A stretch of DNA of 64,000 bases from an uncultured Oscillospiraceae bacterium (GTDB lineage: Bacteria > Bacillota > Clostridia > Oscillospirales > Oscillospiraceae). Of the stretch, positions 8,819 through 17,990 are shown one piece after another. Below the pieces are notes generated by a model that was given only the letters and a program-made list of their open reading frames with translations, was not told where the DNA came from and made no database searches. The first letter of the stretch is position 1, and each line of letters starts with the position of its first letter. Location: NCBI GenBank assembly GCA_910585155.1, contig CAJUEC010000003.1:1-64000 (forward strand), read 5' to 3'. A program made the translations under genes and the position numbers.

Positions 8819-9176
8819 GAAGCGCGGAGGCGTGCGGAGCAGCAGGCTAACTCCGGAGCGGAGGGAAAAGCCCAAGGAGGGGCCGTAGGCCCCGGATGGG
8901 TTTTCCCGCAGTCGGAGGAGTTAAAACCGCGTCGCGCAGCCGCCGCAGCGTGACAGCGTCGGGGCAAGCTTCGCATCCCTCGCTTCCGGCTTTGCCGAAA
9001 GCTCGCTCACTGCGCTGCCCCTCCTTCCCCCACAAAGCCAAAGGACGGCTTTGCGGGGACCCCAATAGAAGCGCGGAGAAGCGCCCGAGTGTCCTGGCCG
9101 CTTCGCAGCGTGACAGGGAAGCGTCCTCGCCGTACCGGCGCGGAAGGGGGGATTCCCCCACAAAGGAGATGAGCAC
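8819..9176 (+). repeat. Intergenic cluster of nested palindromes between rplI and dnaB
   Basis: A 358-base non-coding stretch filled with hairpins. TAACTCC (8848-8854) pairs with GGAGTTA (8917-8923) and encloses GGGAAAA/TTTTCCC and GGGGCC-GTA-GGCCCC (8879-8893). A second unit is closed by GGGGCA (8961-8966) and TGCCCC (9016-9021). A third is CAAAGCC (9033-9039) with GGCTTTG (9047-9053). The first unit shares AAAAGCCC and AGTCGGAG blocks with the repeat at 38877. Short frames crossing the region look like chance readings of repeats. AAAGGAG before the dnaB ATG is the only other clear signal. Confidence 0.7.
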
Positions 9177-10541
9177 ATGCCCGGCGAGGAACTGAACGAA
9201 TTGCAGATGCCCCACTCCGTCATGGCCGAGCAGGCGGTGCTGGGGTCCATACTGATTGACGAGCGGTGCGTGCCCGCGGTGATGGAGCGCCTGCGGCCCG
9301 AGGACTTCTATATGCGCCAGAACCGGGAGCTGTACCAGGTTCTGTTCACCATGTTCAGCCGCTTTGAGACCATCGACCCGGTGACGGTGGTGGATCGGAT
9401 GAAGCAGGCCGGGGTGTACGACGAGAACAACACGGTGCCCTACCTCCGCCAGCTCATGGAGATCACCCCCACCGCCGCCAATGTGCTGGAGTACGCGGAC
9501 ATTGTGGCGGACAAGGCGCTGCTGCGCCGGGTGGGGGAGACCGCCGGCGAGCTGGGTGAGATGGTCCGCGCCGAGGCGGGCACCGCCTCCCAGATTCTGG
9601 AGGCGGCGGAGCAGCGCATCTACGCCATCCGCCAGGGCCGCTCCGCCCGGGGGATGAGCCACATCTCCTCCGTGATGAACGAGGTGTGGGAGACGGTGAA
9701 GGAGCGGCAGGCCCAGGGGGGGGAGTTCCCCGGCATCTCCACCGGCCTCATCGACCTGGACCGGCGCATTTCCGGGCTGAACAACTCCGACCTCATCATT
9801 TTGGCCGCCCGGCCCGGCGTGGGCAAGTCCTCCCTGGCCATGAACATCGGCGTGGAGGCCGCCAAGCACTCGGGAAAGAGCGTGGCGGTGTTCTCCCTAG
9901 AGATGAGCCGGGCCCAGCTGGGGATGCGTCTGGTGTCCACCGAGTGCCTGATGGACAACAAAAAGCTGTCCACCGGGCGGATCACGGGGGAGGAGGAATG
10001 GGGAAGGGTGGCCATGGCGGTGGCCGCGCTGAGCCAGGCCAAAATGTATATCGACGACGACGCCTCCCTGTCCGTGGCGGACATCAACGCCAAGTGCCGC
10101 CGGGTTGATGACTTGGGGTTGGTCATTGTGGACTACCTCCAGCTGATGACCTCCGCCGGCGGCCCCCCCAAGTCCAGCGACAACCGCCAGCAGATCGTCT
10201 CCGACATGTCCCGGGCGCTGAAGCTGATGGCCAAGGAGCTGGACGTGCCGGTGATCTGCCTGTCCCAGCTGTCCCGAGCCAATGAGAGCCGGTCCACCGG
10301 CCAGCGGCGGCCCATGCTGTCCGACCTGCGGGACTCCGGCGCCATCGAGCAGGACGCGGACATCGTCATGTTCCTCTACCGGGAGAGCTACTACGAGGAT
10401 GACACCGAGAACCCCAACGTGGCTGAGTGCATCGTGGCCAAAAACCGCCACGGGGAGACGGGCACCGTCATGCTGGAGTGGCGGCCCGAGTTCACCACCT
10501 TCCGCAACCTGTCCTACCAGTACGACGACGAGGACCTGTGA
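9177..10541 (+). CDS. dnaB: Replicative DNA helicase DnaB
   Basis: A 454-residue hexameric replicative helicase (DnaC in Bacillus naming). The N-terminal domain MPHSVMAEQAVLGSILID is typical. The RecA-like motor has Walker A AARPGVGKSSLAMNI (residues ~208-222), Walker B LVIVDYLQLM (~317) and the late RDSGAIEQDADIVMFLYR signature. AAAGGAGATGAGCAC gives a good ribosome binding site before the ATG. Its stop overlaps the tilS start (TGATG). Confidence 0.98.
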   Translation: MPGEELNELQMPHSVMAEQAVLGSILIDERCVPAVMERLRPEDFYMRQNRELYQVLFTMFSRFETIDPVTVVDRMKQAGVYDENNTVPYLRQLMEITPTAANVLEYADIVADKALLRRVGETAGELGEMVRAEAGTASQILEAAEQRIYAIRQGRSARGMSHISSVMNEVWETVKERQAQGGEFPGISTGLIDLDRRISGLNNSDLIILAARPGVGKSSLAMNIGVEAAKHSGKSVAVFSLEMSRAQLGMRLVSTECLMDNKKLSTGRITGEEEWGRVAMAVAALSQAKMYIDDDASLSVADINAKCRRVDDLGLVIVDYLQLMTSAGGPPKSSDNRQQIVSDMSRALKLMAKELDVPVICLSQLSRANESRSTGQRRPMLSDLRDSGAIEQDADIVMFLYRESYYEDDTENPNVAECIVAKNRHGETGTVMLEWRPEFTTFRNLSYQYDDEDL

Positions 10542-11878
10542 TGGACGGCTTCCGATTTGACCTGGTCCCCCCCGGCGGCGGGGTGCTGTGCGCCCTGTCC
10601 GGCGGGGCGGACTCCATGTACCTGCTGTGCCGCCTGCTGGAGGGGCGGGAGAGATACGGCTGGACGGTGTATGCGGCCCACTTCAACCACGGCCTGCGCC
10701 CCACCGCCCAGCGGGACGAGGACTTCGTCCGGGACTGGTGCAAACAGCAAAACGTCCCGCTGTACACCTGCCGCGACAACGTAGAGGAGTATGCCTTCAA
10801 ACATAAACTCTCCGTAGAGGAGGCGGGGCGGATTTTGCGCTACCGCTTTTTGGAGGATACCGCTTGGGAAATCGGCTGTGCGGAAAGCCCCGTCCTCATC
10901 GCCACCGGCCATCACGCCGGGGACAACGCGGAGACGGTGCTGATGAACCTGATCCGGGGCTGCGGGCTCAAGGGCCTTACCGGCATTCCCCAGCGCCGGG
11001 GAAACATCGTCCGGCCCATGCTGGAGGTGTCCCGGCCCGAGATCGAGGCCTATCTGAAGAAACACAGCGTCCCCCACATGGAGGACGAGACCAACGCCGA
11101 CCCGGCCTACACCCGGAATAAGGTGCGGCTCCGCCTCCTTCCCCTGCTGGAGGAGCTGAACCCCCGGGCGGCGGAGCACATCTGCGCCGCCGCCGCCCGC
11201 CTCCGGGAGGACGAGGCCCTGTTGGCCGCGCAGGCCGCCCCGCTGGCCGCGGAGGGGCTGGACATACCCGGCGGGCTGGCCCTTCCCGTCCGGGTGGTGC
11301 GGGAGGCCCCCCGGCCCCTGGCCCTGCGGTGCTGCGCCGGGGCGCTGGACCGGGCGGGGCTGGGGGGCGAGGCCGTCCATCTGGAGGCAATTTTGAACCT
11401 GGGCCTGGGGGAGGACCCCTCCGCCCAGGTCCACGTACCAGGAGGGACGGTCCGGCGGCAGTACGAACTGCTGGTGTTTTTCCCGGAGCCTGGGCCTGAC
11501 CCTGGACCGCCCGCGCCCAGGGAACTGGTGGAGGGCGAAAGCCGCTGGGGAAGCTGGACGATCAGATGTATCCGGGCGGAGTGCCCGGGAAAGGCCTATG
11601 TCAGCCCTCGGGAGTTCTATTTGAAGCCGGACCGTTACCTCATCCGCTCCCGGCGGGAGGGGGATGTCCTCAAGCTGGGGGAGCGCCCGGCGAAAACGGT
11701 GAAAAAGCTGATGATCGAGGGGCACGTCCCCGCCGCGCAGCGGGACCGCGTTCCGGTGCTGGCGCTGGGGGGACAGGCAGCCGCCCTGGGCGGCTTCGGA
11801 CCCGATGGAGCGCATCTGGCGGAGCCGGGAGCCCCGGCCCTGCATATCATTTTAAAAGCAGAGGAGAATGTGTTATGA
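10541..11878 (+). CDS. tilS: tRNA(Ile)-lysidine synthase
   Basis: A 445-residue enzyme that converts C34 of the tRNA(Ile) CAU anticodon to lysidine with ATP and lysine. The PP-loop SGGADSM is near residue 20, followed by AAHFNHGLRP and the ATGHHAGDNAETVLMNLIRG signature (~125). The C-terminal TilS domain has IRSRREGDVLKLG and TVKKLMIEGHVP. The ATG at 10541 overlaps the dnaB stop; the frame also extends upstream into dnaB but without homologous sequence. Its stop overlaps the hpt start as ATGA. The tilS-hpt-ftsH order is conserved in Firmicutes. Confidence 0.96.
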   Translation: MDGFRFDLVPPGGGVLCALSGGADSMYLLCRLLEGRERYGWTVYAAHFNHGLRPTAQRDEDFVRDWCKQQNVPLYTCRDNVEEYAFKHKLSVEEAGRILRYRFLEDTAWEIGCAESPVLIATGHHAGDNAETVLMNLIRGCGLKGLTGIPQRRGNIVRPMLEVSRPEIEAYLKKHSVPHMEDETNADPAYTRNKVRLRLLPLLEELNPRAAEHICAAAARLREDEALLAAQAAPLAAEGLDIPGGLALPVRVVREAPRPLALRCCAGALDRAGLGGEAVHLEAILNLGLGEDPSAQVHVPGGTVRRQYELLVFFPEPGPDPGPPAPRELVEGESRWGSWTIRCIRAECPGKAYVSPREFYLKPDRYLIRSRREGDVLKLGERPAKTVKKLMIEGHVPAAQRDRVPVLALGGQAAALGGFGPDGAHLAEPGAPALHIILKAEENVL

Positions 11879-12417
11879 TCCATCCTGATGTGGAACGGGT
11901 GCTGTACACCGAGGAGGAGCTGCGCCGCCGGGTGCAGGAGCTGGGCGCCCAGATCACCGCGGACTACGCGGGGCGGCGGCCCCTGCTGGCCTCCGTGCTG
12001 CGGGGGTCCTACATCTTCATGGCAGACCTGACCCGGGCCATCGGCCTGGACGTGACGGTGGATTTCATGGTGGTGTCCTCCTACGGGGCGGGCACCGTCA
12101 GCTCCGGCCAGGTGGAGATCAAAAAGGATTTGTCCGACACCATCGAGGGCAGGGATCTCATCATCGTGGAGGATATTCTGGACTCGGGCAACACCCTGCA
12201 CTACCTGATGGAGGTGCTCCAGGCCCGCAAGCCCGCCTCCATCCGCCTGTGCACCCTGATGGATAAGCCGGAACGGCGCACCAAGCCCATCACCGCGGAT
12301 TACGTGGGCTTCACCATTCCGGACGCCTTCATCGTGGGCTACGGCCTGGATTACGACGAGAGATACCGCAACCTGCCCTATGTGGGCATTCTGAAGCACA
12401 GCGTGTACGAAAAATAA
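11875..12417 (+). CDS. hpt: Hypoxanthine phosphoribosyltransferase
   Basis: A 180-residue purine salvage enzyme making IMP or GMP from the base and PRPP. Motifs in order: VLRGSYIFMADL (~residue 42), MVVSSYGAGTVSSG flexible loop region (~65), the PRPP-binding IIVEDILDSGNTL (~100), and LMDKPERR...DYVGFTIPDAFIVGYGLDYDERYRNLPYVG. Length is normal. The start overlaps the tilS stop by 4 bases; the longer frame from 11566 is only tilS sequence read out of frame. Confidence 0.97.
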   Translation: MIHPDVERVLYTEEELRRRVQELGAQITADYAGRRPLLASVLRGSYIFMADLTRAIGLDVTVDFMVVSSYGAGTVSSGQVEIKKDLSDTIEGRDLIIVEDILDSGNTLHYLMEVLQARKPASIRLCTLMDKPERRTKPITADYVGFTIPDAFIVGYGLDYDERYRNLPYVGILKHSVYEK

Positions 12418-12450
12418 GCGGCCTGCCGCGTTCTGAGGAGAACGGTCATT

Positions 12451-14325
12451 TTGAATCAGAGTAAAATCAGAAGCATATTTTTCTATATCGTGGCGGTGCT
12501 GGCCCTGCTGTGGCTCCTGACCCTGTTCACCGCCGGCGGAAGGAAGGACTACGTGAGCTACGCCGCCGTGGTGGACGCCTTCCGTCAGGAGCAGGTGGTC
12601 CGCTTCACCGTGGATGACGGCGGCGTGCTGGCCCTGGAGGGGAAGGACGGCGTCATCTGCCGCCACGCCCTGGCGGATGTGGACGCCTTCCGGCGGGAGC
12701 TGGGCTCCCTCATCGAGGACCAGCACCAGCGGGGGCTCATCAAGAGCTACGACTTCCAGCAGAGGTATGAGATGCCCCTGTGGCTCATCGTGCTGCTGCC
12801 CTGTGTGGTGTCGGCGGCGCTGGCGCTGGTGCTGTGGATGCTGCTCAACGCCCGGCAGCAGGCCTCCCAGGGGGGCGGCGGCCAGGGCGTGAGCCGCTTC
12901 GGCCGGGCCCGCACCGTGGAGGGCGGGCAGAGCGCCGTCACCTTTGCCGACGTGGCGGGGGCGGAGGAGGAGAAGCAGGAGCTCCAGGAGCTGGTGGACT
13001 TCCTCAAGGAGCCCCGGAAGTTCATCGACCTTGGGGCCCGCATCCCCAAGGGGGTGTTGCTGGTGGGGCCGCCGGGCACCGGCAAGACCCTGCTGGCCCG
13101 GGCGGTGGCCGGGGAGGCCGGGGTGCGGTTCCTGTCCATCTCCGGCTCCGACTTTGTGGAGCTGTACGTGGGCGTGGGCGCCTCCCGGGTCCGGGACCTG
13201 TTCGACCAGGCCAAGCGGGAGTCCCCCGCCATCGTGTTCATCGACGAGATCGACGCCGTGGGCCGGCAGCGGGGCGCGGGCCTGGGCGGCGGCCACGACG
13301 AGCGGGAGCAGACCCTGAACCAGCTGCTGGTGGAGATGGACGGCTTTGCCGCCAACGAGGGGGTCATCGTGCTGGCCGCCACCAACCGGCAGGACATCCT
13401 GGACCCCGCTCTGCTGCGCCCCGGCCGGTTTGACCGGCAGGTGTATGTGGGCAGGCCGGACATGAAGGGCCGGGAGGAGATTCTGCGGGTGCACACCCGG
13501 AAGAAGCCCCTGGCGGAGGACGTGGACCTCAAGGAGATCGCCCGGGAGACCACCGGCTTTACCGGCGCGGACCTGGAGAACCTGATGAACGAGTCCGCCC
13601 TGCTGGCCGCCCGGAGGGACCAGCCCTTCATCACCCTGACGGACATTCAGGAGTCGGTGATCAAGGTCATCGCCGGGCCGGAAAAGCGCAGCCGGGCGCG
13701 GATTGAGGAGGACAGGCGCATCACCGCCTATCACGAGGCGGGCCACGCCGTGGTGAGCCATGCCCTGCCCACCCAGGACCCGGTGCAGCAGATCACCATC
13801 GTGCCCCGGGGCAGCGCGGCGGGCATGACCATCAACCGGCCCCAGGAGGACCGGGACCACGTCAGCCAAAAGCGGCTGGAGGAGACCCTGTCCGTCCTGC
13901 TGGCGGGGCGGTGCGCGGAGAAAACCGCCCTGGGCTTTGTGTGCACCGGGGCGGTGAGTGACCTGGAGCGGGCCACCGCCATCGCCCGGGACATGGTGAC
14001 CAAATACGGCATGAGCGACAGGCTGGGCCACGCCACCTTCACCTCCGGCCATGACGAGGTGTTCATCGGCCGCTCCATGGCCCAGGCCAAGCCCTATTCC
14101 GAGCAGACCGCCGCGGCTATCGACCAGGAGGTGAAGGAGCTGCTGGACGAGGCCTACGCCCGGTGCGGGGAGATTCTGGCCCGGGACCGGGACAAGCTGG
14201 AGCTGGTGGCCCGGTTCCTGCTGGAGCATGAGACCATGGACGCGGACCAGTTCCGGCTGGTATATGACGACCCGGCGGCTCTGGAGACCGCCGGCGGAAC
14301 GCAGGAGAGCGGAGAAAATGGATAA
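12451..14325 (+). CDS. ftsH: ATP-dependent zinc metalloprotease FtsH
   Basis: A 624-residue membrane AAA+ protease for quality control of membrane and regulatory proteins. It starts with TTG at 12451, with GAGGAG at 12435-12440. Two membrane helices lie at about residues 8-27 and 110-130. The AAA module has Walker A GPPGTGKT (~207), Walker B IVFIDEIDAVG (~265) and the second region of homology ATNRQDILDPALLRPGRFDR. The peptidase zinc site is HEAGH (~428). Its stop lies 8 bases inside the lepB start, so the two are cotranslated. Confidence 0.97.
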   Translation: MNQSKIRSIFFYIVAVLALLWLLTLFTAGGRKDYVSYAAVVDAFRQEQVVRFTVDDGGVLALEGKDGVICRHALADVDAFRRELGSLIEDQHQRGLIKSYDFQQRYEMPLWLIVLLPCVVSAALALVLWMLLNARQQASQGGGGQGVSRFGRARTVEGGQSAVTFADVAGAEEEKQELQELVDFLKEPRKFIDLGARIPKGVLLVGPPGTGKTLLARAVAGEAGVRFLSISGSDFVELYVGVGASRVRDLFDQAKRESPAIVFIDEIDAVGRQRGAGLGGGHDEREQTLNQLLVEMDGFAANEGVIVLAATNRQDILDPALLRPGRFDRQVYVGRPDMKGREEILRVHTRKKPLAEDVDLKEIARETTGFTGADLENLMNESALLAARRDQPFITLTDIQESVIKVIAGPEKRSRARIEEDRRITAYHEAGHAVVSHALPTQDPVQQITIVPRGSAAGMTINRPQEDRDHVSQKRLEETLSVLLAGRCAEKTALGFVCTGAVSDLERATAIARDMVTKYGMSDRLGHATFTSGHDEVFIGRSMAQAKPYSEQTAAAIDQEVKELLDEAYARCGEILARDRDKLELVARFLLEHETMDADQFRLVYDDPAALETAGGTQESGENG

Positions 14326-14950
14326 TTGGGAATCGGAAGTGGAACAGGGCCAGGCGGGGCAGCCCGCACCGGGCGAAAAGGGGCAGGAGGGCCGCCAGTC
14401 CGGGGCGCAGCTGCGCAAGGAGGCCAACCCCGGCAAGGAGCTCTACCTGAACATTCGGGTGCTGGTAACCATGATGACAATATTTGTCATGATTTTCACC
14501 TTTGTGGCCCGCATCATTGTGGTGAGCGGTCCGTCCATGGAGGCCACCCTGTGGCAGGGGGACCTGATCCTGGTGTGGTCCCTGGGCTATGAGCCGGAGC
14601 GGGGGGACATTGTGGTGCTCACCCAGGAGAGCTACCAGGAGGACTCCATCGTGAAGCGGGTCATCGCCACCGAGGGCCAGCGGGTGGACGTGGACTACGC
14701 CGCCGGCACCGTGAGCGTGGACGGCGTGGTGCTGGAGGAGGAGTATATCAAGGAGCAGATGCTGCTCCCCTCCTGGGGGGAGGGCATCAACCACGTCACC
14801 GTGCCGGAGGGGTGCATCTTCGTCATGGGAGACAACCGCAACGAGTCCGCGGACAGCCGCTACCCCGACATCGGCATTGTGGACGTGCGGTGCGTCATCG
14901 GCCACGGGCTGGCCGTGGTGTTCCCCTTCGAGCACTGGAAGGGGCTGTAG
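14318..14950 (+). CDS. lepB: Signal peptidase I
   Basis: A 210-residue type I signal peptidase. A charged cytoplasmic N-terminus of about 45 residues precedes one membrane helix (VLVTMMTIFVMIFTFVARII). The catalytic Ser is in VSGPSMEATL (~residue 73) and the general-base Lys in SIVKRVIA (~112); box E is MGDNRNESADSR. It acts on the outer face of the membrane to cut Sec/Tat signal peptides. The ATG at 14318 overlaps the end of ftsH by 8 bases. Confidence 0.95.
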   Translation: MDNWESEVEQGQAGQPAPGEKGQEGRQSGAQLRKEANPGKELYLNIRVLVTMMTIFVMIFTFVARIIVVSGPSMEATLWQGDLILVWSLGYEPERGDIVVLTQESYQEDSIVKRVIATEGQRVDVDYAAGTVSVDGVVLEEEYIKEQMLLPSWGEGINHVTVPEGCIFVMGDNRNESADSRYPDIGIVDVRCVIGHGLAVVFPFEHWKGL

Positions 14951-15090
14951 GACCAGCCTGCGGCGGCGGGTTTGCAGAGGGGAGAACCTCCTTCTGCGGG
15001 CCGCCGCCGGGGAGGGGCGCAGCGCCGCCCACAATCTGCGGCGGGGGAATCCCGCCAGCCGCCCCTTTGGCGGAATAGGAGATGTTTGGC
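14951..15090 (+). repeat. Intergenic GC hairpins between lepB and the next gene
   Basis: This 140-base gap holds GC palindromes: GGCGGCGG with a GCAGA/TCTGC inner stem and CCGCCGCC (about 14961-15012), then a GGGGCGCAGCGCC type hairpin and GGCGGGGGAATCCCGCC. There is no reading frame with coding character. The only gene signal is AGGAG (15077-15081) for the next gene. Confidence 0.5.
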
Positions 15091-16017
15091 ATGAAAAAAA
15101 GTATTTCCGGCCGCCGGCCCTGGCTGGCCTCCGCCTTGGCGGTGGCCCTGGCCGCGGCCGCCCTGCGGCGGTGGCAGCTGAGCACGGCCTTCGATTGGCT
15201 GGGACTGGCCGTTCCGGGGGCCCAGTCCAGTGTGATCCTGGTGTGCCTGCTGCTGATGGCCGGGGCGTGGTTCGTCATCCTGGCGGTGTACCAGCCGGTG
15301 TCCAAGCGGCCCTGGTCCGCCGGGCAGGCCCACCGCTGGGACCTGGTGTTTCTGGATTCGGGGGACCTGGTGTACCCCGTTCTGGTGGTGGCGGCGGCCT
15401 TTCTGGCGGCGGCGTCCATCCCTATGCTGCTGCCCATGGGGCTGGACCAGTGGCAGACCTATCAGGCGGCGGTGAAGGCCCATCTCCAGCCCCCCAGCAA
15501 CAACGGCGTGCTCACCCTGGCCACCGCCGTGGGGGCGCTGCTGGCCTTTCTGGGGCTGCTCCAGATGGGGCGGGACGGCCTCCACCCCGGCCGGCGGGGC
15601 AAGGGGGGCTTCTCCGCGGCCCTGCCTGGGGTGGCCGGCTGCGTGTGGCTGATGGAGAGCTTCCGGGCCCACGCCGCCGACCCGGTGCTGTGGGACTACA
15701 CCCCGCTGCTGCTGGCCATTGCGTGCGGGATGCTGTTTTATATGGATTTTGCCGGCATGTCCGCCGGGGCGGCCCGGCCCCGCCGGCTGCTGTGGATGGC
15801 GGCCATGGCCGCTGCGCTGTCCGCCGTGGCCCTGGTCACCGCCTGGATGGAGGGGAGCTGGGCGGATGTGCTGCTGCTGCTGTCCCAGACCATCGCGGCG
15901 GCGGCGGTGCTGTGGCGGCTGCCCCCCAACCTGGAAAATCCGCCCAAGCTAAACGGGACACCTCTCCCCGCCGACGGTGGGGAAGCAAGCATACAGGAGG
16001 AAACCACCCATGAATGA
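15091..16017 (+). CDS. Hypothetical multi-pass membrane protein
   Basis: A 308-residue protein I do not recognise. About seven hydrophobic segments are visible (for example SVILVCLLLMAGAWFVILAV, YPVLVVAAAFLAAASIPML and LLLAIACGMLFYMDFAGMSA), followed by a soluble acidic tail. ATG 15091 is preferred over ATG 15082 because AGGAG at 15077-15081 is 9 bases from it but touches 15082. It overlaps the metG start by 8 bases and so is probably cotranslated with metG. No catalytic motif is evident. Confidence 0.8.
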   Translation: MKKSISGRRPWLASALAVALAAAALRRWQLSTAFDWLGLAVPGAQSSVILVCLLLMAGAWFVILAVYQPVSKRPWSAGQAHRWDLVFLDSGDLVYPVLVVAAAFLAAASIPMLLPMGLDQWQTYQAAVKAHLQPPSNNGVLTLATAVGALLAFLGLLQMGRDGLHPGRRGKGGFSAALPGVAGCVWLMESFRAHAADPVLWDYTPLLLAIACGMLFYMDFAGMSAGAARPRRLLWMAAMAAALSAVALVTAWMEGSWADVLLLLSQTIAAAAVLWRLPPNLENPPKLNGTPLPADGGEASIQEETTHE

Positions 16018-17983
16018 CAAGAGATTTTATATCACCACCCCCATCTACTACCCCTCGGGCAAGCTGCACATCGGCCACGCCTACTGCACCGTGGCCACCG
16101 ACGCCATGGCCCGGTACAAGCGTCTGTGCGGGTATGACGTGATGTTCCTCACCGGCACCGACGAGCACGGCCAGAAGATCGAGGACAAGGCCAGGGAGGC
16201 GGGGGTCACCCCCCAGGAATTTGTGGACAACATCGTGGCCGCCCCCGGCGGAGTGCTGGACCTGTGGAAGCTGATGAACGTGTCCTACGACCGGTTCATC
16301 CGTACCACCGACGATTACCACGTGTCCGCCATCCAGAAGATCTTTAAGCAGATGTATGACAACGGGGACATCTACAAGGGCTCCTACAAGGGCAAGTACT
16401 GCAAGCCCTGCGAGTCCTTCTGGACGGAGTCCCAGCTGGTGGACGGCAAGTGCCCCGACTGCGGCCGGGAGGTGATGGACGCGGAGGAGGAGGCCTACTT
16501 CTTCCGGGCGTCCAAGTACGCTGGCCGGGTGCGGGACCTGCTGCTGAACACCGATTTCCTGGAGCCGAAAAGCCGGGTCCACGAGATGGTGAACAACTTC
16601 ATCGACTGCGAGGGGGGCCTCCAGGACCTGTGCGTGTCCCGGACCTCCTTCACCTGGGGGGTGCCCGTGGACTTCGACCCGGGCCATGTGGTGTACGTGT
16701 GGCTGGACGCGCTGTTCAACTATATGACCGCCCTGGGTTATCAAAACGACAAATATAACGACCTGGAGCGGTTCTGGCCCGCCGACGCCCATTTCGTGGG
16801 CAAGGAGATCGTCCGCTTCCACGCCATCTACTGGCCCGCCTTCCTCATGAGCATGGGCCTGCCCCTGCCCAAGAAGCTGTACGGCCACGGCTGGCTCAAC
16901 TTCAACGGGGACAAGATGTCCAAGTCCAAGGGCAACGTGGTGGACCCCCACCTGCTGTCCCAGCGGTACGGGGTGGACGCTCTGCGGTTCTTCCTGCTGC
17001 GCTCCTTCCCCTTCGGCTCCGACGGCAACTTCTCCAACGAGCTGCTGATCCAGACCATCAACGTGGATCTGGCCAATGATCTGGGCAACCTGGTCAGCCG
17101 GACCACCGCCATGGTCGAGAAGTACTTCGGCGGCACCCTCCCCGAGGCCCGGCAGGGCGCGGCGCTGGACGATGAGCTCATCGGACTGGCCGCCGGCCTG
17201 CGGGGGCGCTACGAGGCCCAGATGGAGAAGTTCCAGTTCCAGAACGCCCTGGAGGAGATTTTCAAGGTCATCCAGCGGGCCAACAAGTATATCGACGAGA
17301 ACGCCCCCTGGGCTCTGGCCAAGGACATGGAGGCCAACGGCCCCCGGCTGGCTGCGGTGCTCTACAACCTGCTGGAGGCTGTCCGGGTGTGCGCCGTCCT
17401 GCTGACCCCCTTCATGCCCGGCAGCTGCGAGAAGATTTTCGGCCAGATCGGGGCGGGGGAGAGCGCCCGCACCTGGGACAGCGCCGCGAACTGGGGCGAG
17501 CTGCCCGCCAACGTGTCCGTGTCCAAGGGGGAGAACCTGTTCCCCCGGATCGACATGAACAAGGAGCTGGCGGAGCTGGAGGCCATCCAGGAGGAGGCCA
17601 GAAGGGCCGCCCTGCCCGCCCTGGAGATTGAGCCCTTGGCGGAGGAGAAGGTGGACTTCGACACCTTCTGCAAGTCCGACTTCCGGGCGGTGAAGGTAAA
17701 GGCGTGCGAAAATGTGAAGAAGTCCGACAAGCTGCTGAAGTTCACCCTGGACGACGGCACCGGTGCCGATCGGCAGATTCTGTCCGGCATCGCCAAGTGG
17801 TACAGGCCGGAGGAGCTGGTGGGCAAGACGCTGGTGGCCATCGTCAACCTGCCCCCCCGGAGGATGATGGGCCAGGAGAGCCAGGGCATGCTCATCTCCG
17901 CCGTCCACACCGAGCGGGGGGAGGAGCGGCTGAATCTGCTGATGGTGGACGACGCCATCCCCGCCGGAGCCAAGCTGTGCTGA
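16010..17983 (+). CDS. metG: Methionyl-tRNA synthetase
   Basis: A 657-residue class I synthetase charging tRNA(Met). HIGH is at residue ~19 in GKLHIGHAYCTV. A zinc knuckle has paired cysteines CKPC and CPDC (~128-150). KMSKS is in DKMSKSKGNVV (~301). The C-terminal ~110 residues are the fused EMAPII-like tRNA-binding/dimerisation domain (FRAVKVKACENV, LPPRRMMGQESQGM). AGGAGG lies 11 bases upstream of the ATG. The coding region overlaps the preceding membrane-protein gene, so there is no room for a separate T-box leader. Confidence 0.97.
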   Translation: MNDKRFYITTPIYYPSGKLHIGHAYCTVATDAMARYKRLCGYDVMFLTGTDEHGQKIEDKAREAGVTPQEFVDNIVAAPGGVLDLWKLMNVSYDRFIRTTDDYHVSAIQKIFKQMYDNGDIYKGSYKGKYCKPCESFWTESQLVDGKCPDCGREVMDAEEEAYFFRASKYAGRVRDLLLNTDFLEPKSRVHEMVNNFIDCEGGLQDLCVSRTSFTWGVPVDFDPGHVVYVWLDALFNYMTALGYQNDKYNDLERFWPADAHFVGKEIVRFHAIYWPAFLMSMGLPLPKKLYGHGWLNFNGDKMSKSKGNVVDPHLLSQRYGVDALRFFLLRSFPFGSDGNFSNELLIQTINVDLANDLGNLVSRTTAMVEKYFGGTLPEARQGAALDDELIGLAAGLRGRYEAQMEKFQFQNALEEIFKVIQRANKYIDENAPWALAKDMEANGPRLAAVLYNLLEAVRVCAVLLTPFMPGSCEKIFGQIGAGESARTWDSAANWGELPANVSVSKGENLFPRIDMNKELAELEAIQEEARRAALPALEIEPLAEEKVDFDTFCKSDFRAVKVKACENVKKSDKLLKFTLDDGTGADRQILSGIAKWYRPEELVGKTLVAIVNLPPRRMMGQESQGMLISAVHTERGEERLNLLMVDDAIPAGAKLC

Positions 17984-17990
17984 GCTCCGC

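Noticed and set aside
8896..9195. 99-codon frame between rplI and dnaB
   Set aside because: It translates nested palindromes, has no ribosome binding site and runs into the dnaB start region.
11635..14436. 933-codon open frame on the minus strand opposite tilS, hpt and ftsH
   Set aside because: Low-complexity, motif-free translation antisense to three well-supported genes.
15960..16010. T-box riboswitch upstream of metG
   Set aside because: metG overlaps the preceding coding region, leaving no room, and no T-box sequence is seen.
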